Of a stretch of 64,000 nt of DNA, positions 53,053 to 61,421 are shown piece after piece; position 1 is the first letter of the stretch, and the number at the start of each line of letters is the position of its first letter. A program made the translations under genes and the position numbers. Below the pieces are notes generated by a model that was not told the DNA's origin, made no database searches, and saw only the letters and a list, made by a program, of their open reading frames with translations. The stretch comes from Virgibacillus ndiopensis (GTDB lineage Bacteria > Bacillota > Bacilli > Bacillales > Amphibacillaceae), in NCBI RefSeq assembly GCF_900187325.1, contig NZ_FZMZ01000005.1, forward strand, positions 62,001-126,000. The letters are read 5' to 3'.

Positions 53053-54540
53053 ATGGAAACAAACGAAAAAAGAAAAGATTTAAAACGACCTCTAATTCTA
53101 GCTTCAGTCATGCTAGGCATGTTCTTGGCTGCTATTGAGGCAACTATTGTAGCTACTTCAATGCCAAGTATTGTAGCAGATCTTGGAGGATTTTCTTTAT
53201 ATAGCTGGGTATTTTCAGCATATTTGTTAACAAATGCTGCGACAGTGCTCATTTTTGGAAAGCTTTCCGATATTTTTGGCAGAAAGCCTATTTTTGTTAT
53301 TGGCATTTTAATTTTCTTAACAGGATCTACACTCTCAGGTTTTAGTACCTCGATCTTGATGCTAATATGTTTCCGTTTCATTCAAGGTATTGGTGCTGGA
53401 GCTTTGATGCCAATTGCAACAACAATCGTTGGTGATATTTATGATAAACAAGAACGGGCAAAAATTCAGGGTTATTTAGCTAGTGTGTGGGGTATTTCAG
53501 CTGTAACGGGACCACTATTGGGTGGTTTTTTTGTTGATGTACTAAGTTGGCAATTTATATTTTGGATGAATATCCCTCTAGGTATTCTTGCAATGCTCGG
53601 TATTGTTTTCTTTTTACATGAAGATATTGAAAAACAAACTCGGTCCATTGATTATCCAGGAGCGTTATGGATTGTAATTGCTGTAAGCTCACTCATGCTT
53701 ATTTTAGTCGAAGGGGGAGTAGGTATTGCCTGGGATACTCCACTAATGTATGGACTAATTGGAATTACTTTATTTGGCTTTACGCTGTTTATTATTCAAG
53801 AACGCCGGACAAGTGATCCGATGATGCCATTTGAAATTTGGAAGCATCAGATTATTAGTGTGGCAAATGTAACTTCATTAACGATAGGCATGATATTAAT
53901 TGGTGTGTCAAGCTATTTACCGGCTTTTGTGCAAGGTGTTATGGGCTATTCTGCGACAGTAGCTGGTTTTACTTTAACCACCATGTCAATCGGATGGCCA
54001 ATTGCTTCAACAATTGCTGGTAGGTTATTATTAGTCATTGGTTACCGAGCAACTTCATTATTAGGTGGTATTTCATTAGTTGTAGGAGGGGTATTATTTT
54101 TTCTTTTATCACCAGATAAAGGACCAATTTGGGCTGGAACTGGCTCGTTTTTTATTGGCGTTGGAATGGGGTTAACAAACACGTCATTTATTGTTGCAAT
54201 CCAAAGCTCTGTAGGTTGGAAAAAACGAGGAATAGCGACCGCGGCAAATATGTTCATGCGTTCACTTGGAAGTGCATTGGGCGCTGCATTTCTTGGTGGC
54301 CTATTAAATAACCAATTGAAAACATTTATTGAACATAAAGGTCTAGAGAATCGTGTTTCGGTTGATTCCGCAAATAATCTGTTAGACCCTAAGCAAACGG
54401 TATCGTTACCTAATGAAACAAAAACAGTGTTACAGGAAGGACTGACATCTGGATTGCATGTTGTATACACCGGATTATTTGTTTTGACAGTCATCAGTTT
54501 CATTTTTATTTGCTTTATGCCTAAAAAATCTGATGAATAG
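53053..54540 (+). CDS. MFS multidrug exporter (DHA2, EmrB/QacA type, 14 helices)
   Basis: A 495-residue drug:H+ antiporter-like protein. Motif A-like GKLSDIFGRKPIF, ATIVATSMPSIVADLGGFSLYSWVFSAYLL, the motif-C region GYLASVWGISAVTGPLLGGFFVD, and SWQFIFWMNIPLG are classic DHA2 features. I chose the ATG at 53053 (METNEKRK), since upstream readings include a non-conserved hydrophobic-poor leader. It is an insertion relative to the B. subtilis ykuL-dapH order. Confidence 0.9.
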   Translation: METNEKRKDLKRPLILASVMLGMFLAAIEATIVATSMPSIVADLGGFSLYSWVFSAYLLTNAATVLIFGKLSDIFGRKPIFVIGILIFLTGSTLSGFSTSILMLICFRFIQGIGAGALMPIATTIVGDIYDKQERAKIQGYLASVWGISAVTGPLLGGFFVDVLSWQFIFWMNIPLGILAMLGIVFFLHEDIEKQTRSIDYPGALWIVIAVSSLMLILVEGGVGIAWDTPLMYGLIGITLFGFTLFIIQERRTSDPMMPFEIWKHQIISVANVTSLTIGMILIGVSSYLPAFVQGVMGYSATVAGFTLTTMSIGWPIASTIAGRLLLVIGYRATSLLGGISLVVGGVLFFLLSPDKGPIWAGTGSFFIGVGMGLTNTSFIVAIQSSVGWKKRGIATAANMFMRSLGSALGAAFLGGLLNNQLKTFIEHKGLENRVSVDSANNLLDPKQTVSLPNETKTVLQEGLTSGLHVVYTGLFVLTVISFIFICFMPKKSDE

Positions 54541-54605
54541 TTGTTGCGAGCAAGCCTTCTGTCTGCTAAAGTAAGTTCAATATAACTTTTAGGGGGAATA
54601 ACTAA

Positions 54606-55325
54606 ATGAAAATGATGGATGCAAATGAAATTATTAGCTTTATCTCAAATAGTAAAAAGAGTACACCTGTAAAGGTATACATAAAAGGCTTGCAGCTTGA
54701 CACATTGAATTACCCTGATTCGGTTCAAGCTTTTGTTGAGAATAGCAGCGGGGTTTTGTTTGGCGAATGGAAAGAGCTTCAAGCTTTTTTAGTAGGTAAT
54801 GAGGACGCTATTACTGATTTTGTGGTGGAAAATGATCGCCGCAATTCAGCAATTCCCTTACTTGATTTAAAAGATGTAAATGCACGTATTGAACCTGGTG
54901 CAGTCATTCGTGATCAAGTTTCAATTGGTGATGGGGCTGTTATTATGATGGGTGCTATGATTAATATCGGTTCAGTAGTTGGTGAGGGAACGATGATTGA
55001 TATGAATGCTGTTCTTGGAGGACGTGCTACAGTAGGGAAAAACTGTCATATTGGTGCAGGAACAGTTCTTGCCGGTGTTATCGAGCCTCCTTCGGCAAAA
55101 CCAGTTGTAATTGAAGACGATGTTGTCATTGGTGCAAATGTTGTTGTACTAGAAGGTGTTACAGTAGGGAAGGGGGCAATTGTAGCCGCTGGAGCTATTG
55201 TAACAAAGGATGTTGCTCCAAATACATTGGTAGCAGGTACACCAGCGAAAGTTCTTAAAGAAATTGATGAAAATACAAAATCAAAAACGGAAATCAAACA
55301 AGAATTACGTAAATTAGATGATTAA
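54606..55325 (+). CDS. dapH: Tetrahydrodipicolinate N-acetyltransferase (DapH)
   Basis: A 239-residue left-handed beta-helix acetyltransferase of the lysine/DAP pathway, acetyl branch. The N-terminal domain ([26 protein letters not shown]) is followed by hexapeptide repeats ([51 protein letters not shown]). GGGGGA precedes the ATG. It is followed after 14 bases by dapL, the next enzyme but one of the pathway. Confidence 0.95.
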   Translation: MKMMDANEIISFISNSKKSTPVKVYIKGLQLDTLNYPDSVQAFVENSSGVLFGEWKELQAFLVGNEDAITDFVVENDRRNSAIPLLDLKDVNARIEPGAVIRDQVSIGDGAVIMMGAMINIGSVVGEGTMIDMNAVLGGRATVGKNCHIGAGTVLAGVIEPPSAKPVVIEDDVVIGANVVVLEGVTVGKGAIVAAGAIVTKDVAPNTLVAGTPAKVLKEIDENTKSKTEIKQELRKLDD

Positions 55326-55339
55326 AGCAGGGGATTAAT

Positions 55340-56455
55340 ATGAATTTATCCGCTTTACAAAAAATTAGAAGAGAACTCCATCAAATTCCTGAATTAGGGT
55401 TTCAGGAGGTAAAAACACAAGCTTATTTACTCAGTCACATCAGAGCAATGCAGACAGAACGAGTGGACATACAAATTTGGCGTACAGGTATTTTGGTTCG
55501 AGTTGCTGGTACGAATCCGACGAAAACGATTGGATTCCGTACAGATATCGATGGTTTACCGATAACGGAAGAAACAAATTATTCGTTTCAATCGTTACAT
55601 GAAGGAAACATGCATGCATGTGGACATGATTTTCATATGACGATTGCACTTGGAGCATTGCAATACATGAGTGAGCACCCTATTAATGATGATGTTGTGT
55701 TCCTGTTTCAGCCTGCTGAAGAGGGTCCAGGTGGCGCGTTACCATTGATGCAGTCAGCTGAATTTTTTAAATGGAAGCCAGATGTGATTTTTGCTTTACA
55801 CATTGCGCCGGAGCTTCCAGTTGGTACGGTTTCCAGTAGAACTGGCTTGCTTTTTGCGAATACAAGTGAATTATTTCTTGATTTTGTTGGAAGAGGTGGA
55901 CATGCTGCCTATCCCCATTTGACAAAGGATATGACGGTTGCGGCAAGTAATTTTGTCGTCCAGTTACAACAAATTGTTTCACGAGGATTAAATCCATTAG
56001 AGAGTGCGGTAATAACAATAGGGAAAATGGAAAGTGGATTTGTACAAAATGCAATTGCCGAAACAGCTCGACTGGAAGGTACAATTAGAACCGGTGATCC
56101 AAACTCAATTGATACGATAAAGAATAAATTAGAATCGCTGGTTGGTGGGTTTGAAATGATTCATGATTGTTCCATTTCAATTGATTATGGATCAAATTAT
56201 TATCAAGTCTATAACACAAAGGAATACGTCAATATGTTTGAAAAGTCGGTCAAGGAAATTGGTGTATCCTTTCAAGAAGCTAATGCAGCAATGACAGGTG
56301 AAGATTTTGGTTATATGTTAAAAGAAATTCCTGGGTTCATGTTTTGGCTCGGTGTTGAATCACCATACGGGTTACACAATTCAAAACTTCAGCCAAAAGA
56401 AAAAGCACTTGAAACCGGTTTGAAGGTAGTCACAAAAATTCTCCATTCGTTATAA
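55340..56455 (+). CDS. N-acetyldiaminopimelate deacetylase (DapL, M20 family)
   Basis: A 371-residue metallo-amidohydrolase. It has RRELHQIPELGFQE, the metal-binding MHACGHDFHMT, FQPAEEGPGGA with the catalytic Glu, and a C-terminal GEDFGYML and SPYGLHNSKL. These match YkuR, which deacetylates N-acetyl-LL-DAP. It lies directly after dapH. PatA (44353), a candidate N-acetyl-DAP aminotransferase, is in the same neighbourhood. Confidence 0.93.
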   Translation: MNLSALQKIRRELHQIPELGFQEVKTQAYLLSHIRAMQTERVDIQIWRTGILVRVAGTNPTKTIGFRTDIDGLPITEETNYSFQSLHEGNMHACGHDFHMTIALGALQYMSEHPINDDVVFLFQPAEEGPGGALPLMQSAEFFKWKPDVIFALHIAPELPVGTVSSRTGLLFANTSELFLDFVGRGGHAAYPHLTKDMTVAASNFVVQLQQIVSRGLNPLESAVITIGKMESGFVQNAIAETARLEGTIRTGDPNSIDTIKNKLESLVGGFEMIHDCSISIDYGSNYYQVYNTKEYVNMFEKSVKEIGVSFQEANAAMTGEDFGYMLKEIPGFMFWLGVESPYGLHNSKLQPKEKALETGLKVVTKILHSL

Positions 56456-56558
56456 GTATTTATCCGACTACATCATCGGACACTCGATTTGCATACCTTT
56501 TTACTTTTAGGAAAAACTACATATGAGAATTTTAATGTATGTAGAGGAGGTAAGAAGT

Positions 56559-56801
56559 ATGGCACGAATCGGTGTAGAAGAAACGCTTACAGATGTAAAG
56601 GATGCACTTATGGAAAAAGGATATGAGGTAGTAAATCTTGGTTCTGAAGAGGACACGGCTTATTGCGACTGCTGTGTTATTTCGGGACAAGACGAAAATG
56701 TGATGGGAATGCAGGAGACTAGTATTGCTGGACCTGTAATTGACGCCAGTGGATATAATGCAGAAGAAGTCTGTCAGATGGTAGAACAAAAATTAAGATA
56801 G
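56559..56801 (+). CDS. UPF0180 protein (YkuS-like)
   Basis: An 80-residue protein starting at the ATG at 56559 ([21 protein letters not shown]) behind GGAGGTAAG. CDCC in the middle and [18 protein letters not shown] at the end match the YkuS family. The role is unknown. It follows dapL as in B. subtilis. Confidence 0.88.
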   Translation: MARIGVEETLTDVKDALMEKGYEVVNLGSEEDTAYCDCCVISGQDENVMGMQETSIAGPVIDASGYNAEEVCQMVEQKLR

Positions 56802-56815
56802 TAATGTAAAAATGA

Positions 56816-56850
56816 TAAAAACCCAGCTCTTTTAATTTGAGCTGGGTTTT
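56816..56850. terminator. Rho-independent terminator
   Basis: AAAACCCAGCTC / GAGCTGGGTTTT stem with a TTTTAATTT loop between convergent ykuS and ykuT. Confidence 0.9.
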
Positions 56851-56920
56851 ATGTCGTCGACAAAAATTTCTTATAGCTGTTGGTATCTAGACAACAGCTA
56901 GCTGATCGTTCCACTTTTAT

Positions 56921-57763
56921 TTACTTCATTTCTTTTTGTACAAATACTTGATGTGGAAAAGGGATCTCAATATTATTTATGTCAAAGGCTTCTTTAATTC
57001 GTTTGCGCATATCACGTTCACATCCAAATTGCTCTCCATTCTCGGTTTGTCCAACAACACGTAAGACAACATCAGAAGAGCCAAGACTTTGTACACCTAA
57101 AACATTCGGACCATCTTTAAAGCGATCGTCAGTTTGAAACTCCGTACATATTTGCTCAAGTACAACGATTGCTTCATCAATATTGTCATCATAGCTAATT
57201 CCAATATCAACAAGAGCACGCATGTTTCCACGTGAATGATTAGCAACACCTGCTATTTGTCTGTTAGGTACAAAGTTCAATGTCCCATCAAAACTGCGGA
57301 TTTTCGTCGTACGTAGACCAACTTCTTCACAAATCCCATCAAATCCGCCAGCAGTTACATAGTCATCCACTTCAATTTGTCGCTCTAATAGAATAAAGAA
57401 TCCTGTAACTATATCACTAACAAGCCCCTGGGCACCGAACCCAATCGCTAAACCGATTATTCCAGCACCGGCAAGAAGTGGTCCGATTGGAATTGAAAAA
57501 ATAGCAAACAACATTATAATGAAGACAAAAATCATTACATACGAAAATAAATTAATTAATAATTTTTCTAATGTCTTTACTCGACCAGGTGATAACTTTT
57601 CATTGTTACCTGCCCTTTGGATAGTCCTTTCAATAATTTTCTTTCCAATTGGAACAAAAATGATAAAGGCAAGAATAAGCAAAACAATCTTTAGAGCTAC
57701 CGGTAATACATCGTTTAAAAGCCCACCGATATTAAAGTTCAATCCATCCTTAAAAATATCCAT
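56921..57763 (-). CDS. Mechanosensitive channel of small conductance (YkuT-like MscS)
   Basis: A 280-residue MscS-family channel with three N-terminal helices. The pore helix is IPIGPLLAGAGIIGLAIGFGAQGLVSDIVTGFFILLE, followed by the beta domain (DDYVTAGGFDGICEEVGLRTTKIRSFDG). It should release solutes on hypo-osmotic shock. The start is the ATG at 57763 behind AAGGAG. Confidence 0.92.
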   Translation of the reverse strand: MDIFKDGLNFNIGGLLNDVLPVALKIVLLILAFIIFVPIGKKIIERTIQRAGNNEKLSPGRVKTLEKLLINLFSYVMIFVFIIMLFAIFSIPIGPLLAGAGIIGLAIGFGAQGLVSDIVTGFFILLERQIEVDDYVTAGGFDGICEEVGLRTTKIRSFDGTLNFVPNRQIAGVANHSRGNMRALVDIGISYDDNIDEAIVVLEQICTEFQTDDRFKDGPNVLGVQSLGSSDVVLRVVGQTENGEQFGCERDMRKRIKEAFDINNIEIPFPHQVFVQKEMK

Positions 57764-58012
57764 ATGTAATCTCCTTTCCATGTTCATTTTTCTATAATAG
57801 CGAAATTGTTGCTTCACATCAATAGATACCCTTTTCTATTGAGTCCTAAACAAATAGTAGACAATTAACTAGAGGGAGTGTTAGGGTAATATAGTGTTTT
57901 TGATTACAGACTTAGGTTTTCTAAATTATCTGTTTAAAGTGAAGCGATTAGGGCATAATAAATGACAATTGTTTCAAGTAATTGACGATATTGTGAAGAC
58001 TAAATGTCCTTT

Positions 58013-58064
58013 TATTAAATGTATATCATTTAATATTGACCCAAAAGAAGTGATTGTCTATAAT
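58013..58064 (+). promoter_or_regulatory. ykuU promoter with adjoining inverted repeat
   Basis: TTGACC (58036-58041), exactly 17 bases, TATAAT (58059-58064). Immediately upstream, TATTAAATG-type arms flank a TATAT centre (58013-58035, 9-bp arms), ending one base before the -35. This would suit an activator or repressor. The remaining gap after ykuT (57764-58012) shows no gene. Confidence 0.65.
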
Positions 58065-58104
58065 CTTCTATGGACATCAAATTATTACGTTGGAGGGATT
58101 ACAT

Positions 58105-58647
58105 ATGGCAGAAAGAATGGTAGCAAAACAAGCACCACGTTTTGAGATGGAAGCAGTTATGCCAAACAAAGAATTTGGCAAGGTAAGTTTGGAAGAAATC
58201 ATGAAAGAAGATAAATGGACAGTATTGTTCTTCTATCCAATGGACTTCACATTCGTTTGTCCAACAGAAATTACTGCAATGTCAGATCGTTATGATGAAT
58301 TTGAAGACTTAGATGCAGAGGTAATTGGTGTATCAACAGATACGATACATACACATAAAGCATGGATTAATACAAGCCGTGACGATAACGGATTAGGTGA
58401 ATTACAGTATCCATTAGCTGCTGATCACAATCATGCAGTTTCTCGTGATTATGGCGTATTAATTGAAGAAGAAGGTATTGCATTACGCGGATTATTCATC
58501 ATTAACCCTGAAGGTGAATTACAATATCAAACAGTTTTTCATAACAACATTGGTCGTGATGTTGATGAAACATTACGTGTATTACAAGCACTTCAAACAG
58601 GTGGCTTGTGTCCAGCTAACTGGAAACCTGGACAAGAAACACTTTAA
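58105..58647 (+). CDS. Typical 2-Cys peroxiredoxin (YkuU)
   Basis: A 180-residue thiol peroxidase. Peroxidatic Cys52 (DFTFVCPTEI) and resolving Cys169 (GLCPANW) are present, as is the tail (KPGQETL). It reduces hydroperoxides with thiols supplied by a thioredoxin-like partner, plausibly YkuV next door. The start is the ATG at 58105 after TTGGAGGG; upstream in-frame readings run through the ribosome site. No terminator separates it clearly from ykuV 256 bases on. Confidence 0.94.
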   Translation: MAERMVAKQAPRFEMEAVMPNKEFGKVSLEEIMKEDKWTVLFFYPMDFTFVCPTEITAMSDRYDEFEDLDAEVIGVSTDTIHTHKAWINTSRDDNGLGELQYPLAADHNHAVSRDYGVLIEEEGIALRGLFIINPEGELQYQTVFHNNIGRDVDETLRVLQALQTGGLCPANWKPGQETL

Positions 58648-58903
58648 AAATTATTGACATATTAATAGGTAAGAAGGAGCTGACTCCACTTAAGATATTT
58701 TTCCATTAAATTAGAAAAGAATTTCATTGTGGGTTGGCTTCTTTTTGGATCAAAGGTGGCATGGGCTTTTCAACTGTGATAAGCGTAAGTAAGGGACCAC
58801 AAAGGCATGGCATTCTAGCATTCACAGTGTTCTTTACTTGTGTTTCCAGTAGTTAGCCCACTAGAGCTGATGATAGTAAGTGATACAGCAGGAGGTAAGG
58901 ACA

Positions 58904-59359
58904 ATGAAATTAAGAGACCAAATGCCGGAACTTGATGGCGCAACAGAATGGTTTAATAGTAATCCGATTCAAAAAGGTGATTTAATTGGTAACAAACCTA
59001 CATTAATTCATTTTTGGTCAGTGAGTTGCGGACTTTGCAAAGAAGCTATGCCGAATGTAAATGAATTCAGAGATGAATATAAGGATGAGCTTAATGTGAT
59101 TGCTGTTCACATGCCTCGTTCTGAAAAGGATCTTGACCTTGATCAAATTAAAAGCGTTGCAGCTGAACATGATATTACACAACCGATATTCGTAGATAAT
59201 AAACATACATTGACGGATGCGTTTAATAATCAGTATGTACCTGCTTACTATGTGTTTGATGAGGAAGGTAAATTAAGACATTTTCAAGCTGGTGGTGGCG
59301 GTATGAAAATGCTGCGTAAACGTGTAAATCGTGTGTTAGGCAATACGGAGAAAAAATAA
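58904..59359 (+). CDS. Thiol-disulfide oxidoreductase (YkuV-like)
   Basis: A 151-residue thioredoxin-fold protein without signal peptide. The active site is Cys42-x-x-Cys45 (SVSCGLCKE), with the cis-proline in QYVPAYYVFDEEG. It resembles YkuV, which can reduce YkuU-type peroxiredoxins or cytochrome-related targets. CAGGAGG precedes the ATG at 58904. Confidence 0.92.
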   Translation: MKLRDQMPELDGATEWFNSNPIQKGDLIGNKPTLIHFWSVSCGLCKEAMPNVNEFRDEYKDELNVIAVHMPRSEKDLDLDQIKSVAAEHDITQPIFVDNKHTLTDAFNNQYVPAYYVFDEEGKLRHFQAGGGGMKMLRKRVNRVLGNTEKK

Positions 59360-59379
59360 AAATATAGATTTTTATATGA

Positions 59380-59416
59380 AGCTGTACCATTTCAAAATAA
59401 TGGTGCAGTTTTTTTG
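59380..59416 (+). terminator. Rho-independent terminator
   Basis: GCTGTACCATT / AATGGTGCAGT stem with T7 tail. The rest of the gap to 59654 is AT-rich, with no gene seen. Confidence 0.8.
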
Positions 59417-59654
59417 TCTAGGAAAACAATTATAATGCTGCAGATACTTAACCACTGTACGAATTACATCCAGTTCCAACGCTATAGCGTGAAGAACGTC
59501 CTTTAACGCCGTACAATAAGTTAATATCATTTATCCTACCAGTTTACTTAGATTTCACCCTTTTAAAAATTTTTTAAAAAATTAAGCAAAAAGTGTAGCA
59601 ATTTATTTCGGAAGCCGTTATATTAGTAATTACGTAAAAACATCAGGAGGTGGG

Positions 59655-61409
59655 ATGAATTTGGATACATTTAAAAGGTTGAAGCAATTTTATTGGCCAT
59701 TTAAAAAATATTTTTTCAGTTCGTTGTTTTTTTTAGTTTTTGTAACGGCGATTACTGTAGTGTATCCAATCATTTTACAACAAACAATTGATGAGGTTGT
59801 GTTGAAGGACAGATATAACATAATACCTTATATTGCCCTTGCCTTTTTAATTGTTATGATTGTAAAAGGATTTGCTACGTATTTTCATCAATATTTAGGA
59901 GACTTATTCGGTATTAAATCGGTCTATACAATGCGAAATGCCATATATGAAAAGCTACAAGTATTATCCTTTAAATATTATGATAATGCTAAAACCGGGG
60001 ATTTAATGTCGCGACTAACTGCAGATGTTGAAGGGTTTCGTTTTTTTCTTTCGGTCGGCTTTGCTGAAGTTGTCCGAATAACGTTATTAATACTGTTTAG
60101 TTTAAGTGTCATGTTTTATTTTTCTGTACCACTAACATTAGTAACGATGGCCGCTATGCCTTTTCTAGCTATTGTTGTTTTTCGATTTGATAAACGGGTA
60201 CACCCTGCATTTAGAAGTATTCGGAAATCGTTCGGAAACTTAAATACAAGAGTGCAAGAAAACATAAGTGGGATGAATACAGTAAAGTCATTATCCAGAG
60301 AAGGTTTTGAAATAGATCGATTTTCAACTAGTAATGATACGTATAAGCAAAATTATATTAAAACCTCAGAAATCTGGGCTAAATTCTTTCCGTTAATGGA
60401 GTTCATTGGTAATGTTTGTGCGGTAGCCCTTCTTGCGTTCGGTGGATATTTAGTAATTGAAGGAAGGGTTACACCAGGGGAATTAGTGGCATTCTTTAGT
60501 TTAGTGTGGTATATCCTGGGACCACTAATGAACTTAGGATTTGTTATAAATTTATTTTCTCAAGCGAAAGCATCAGGTGAGAGATTAATTGAGATTTTAG
60601 ATGCTAATGAAGATATTGTTGAGAAGAAGAATGCAGTTGATATAGCAATTAAGGGCCATGTAACATTTAATGACGTTACACTAACCTATACAGAAAATGA
60701 CGATTCAGCTTTAAAGGATATTTCATTTGATGCACCACCCGGAAAGGTAATTGGCTTAATTGGAGCGACCGGTTCCGGTAAAACAAGCATTACACAATTG
60801 ATCACTCGTTTTTATGAACCTGAAAAGGGAGATGTATTAGTTGATGGAAGACCGGTTTCCGATTATCAATTAAAGGCTTTAAGAAAAAATATTGGTTTTG
60901 TTTTACAAGAGCCGTTTTTATTTTCTACGTCCATTCGAGAAAACATTTCATACGGAAATCCTGACATGTCTGATGAGCAAATTGTTGATGCTGCTAAAAG
61001 AGCCCAGGCACATGATTTTATAATGGAGATGCCAAAAGGATACGACACGATGTTAGGTGAACGTGGTATGGGATTGTCAGGTGGACAAAAGCAGCGGATA
61101 GCAATTGCTAGAGCCATTTGCATTAATCCAAGTATTTTAGTTTTGGATGATGCTACATCAGCAGTTGATATGGAAACGGAATTCAAAATACAAAAGGCAT
61201 TAAAAGAAGTTATGGTTGGAAGAACGTCGTTTATTATTGCCCATCGGATATCATCGTTGAAACACGCAGATGAAATTTTAGTACTTGAAGATGGTGAAAT
61301 TGTTGAACGCGGTACACATGACAAACTGCTGAACAACAATGGACCATATCAACGAATTTATGATATCCAGTATCAGGATCGTGAAGCTATTATGAATGGT
61401 GTCAGCTAA
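59655..61409 (+). CDS. ABC exporter half-transporter with degenerate ATP site
   Basis: A 584-residue protein: six-helix transmembrane domain (about 15-310) and ATPase domain (about 340-575). Walker A is GATGSGKTS (about 370), signature LSGGQKQR (about 473), and Walker B ILVLDDATSAVD, with Asp where the catalytic Glu should be. This asymmetry is typical of the degenerate-site partner in heterodimeric exporters such as BmrC or TM287. The next gene, 12 bases on, supplies the other half. Probable multidrug or lipid export. The ATG follows AGGAGGTGGG very closely. Confidence 0.9.
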   Translation: MNLDTFKRLKQFYWPFKKYFFSSLFFLVFVTAITVVYPIILQQTIDEVVLKDRYNIIPYIALAFLIVMIVKGFATYFHQYLGDLFGIKSVYTMRNAIYEKLQVLSFKYYDNAKTGDLMSRLTADVEGFRFFLSVGFAEVVRITLLILFSLSVMFYFSVPLTLVTMAAMPFLAIVVFRFDKRVHPAFRSIRKSFGNLNTRVQENISGMNTVKSLSREGFEIDRFSTSNDTYKQNYIKTSEIWAKFFPLMEFIGNVCAVALLAFGGYLVIEGRVTPGELVAFFSLVWYILGPLMNLGFVINLFSQAKASGERLIEILDANEDIVEKKNAVDIAIKGHVTFNDVTLTYTENDDSALKDISFDAPPGKVIGLIGATGSGKTSITQLITRFYEPEKGDVLVDGRPVSDYQLKALRKNIGFVLQEPFLFSTSIRENISYGNPDMSDEQIVDAAKRAQAHDFIMEMPKGYDTMLGERGMGLSGGQKQRIAIARAICINPSILVLDDATSAVDMETEFKIQKALKEVMVGRTSFIIAHRISSLKHADEILVLEDGEIVERGTHDKLLNNNGPYQRIYDIQYQDREAIMNGVS

Positions 61410-61421
61410 GGGGGATCCAAA

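Noticed and set aside
59420-59654. Inverted CGTAC/GTACG elements before the ABC exporter genes
   Set aside because: Arms of five bases about 60 bases apart are expected by chance in this sequence.
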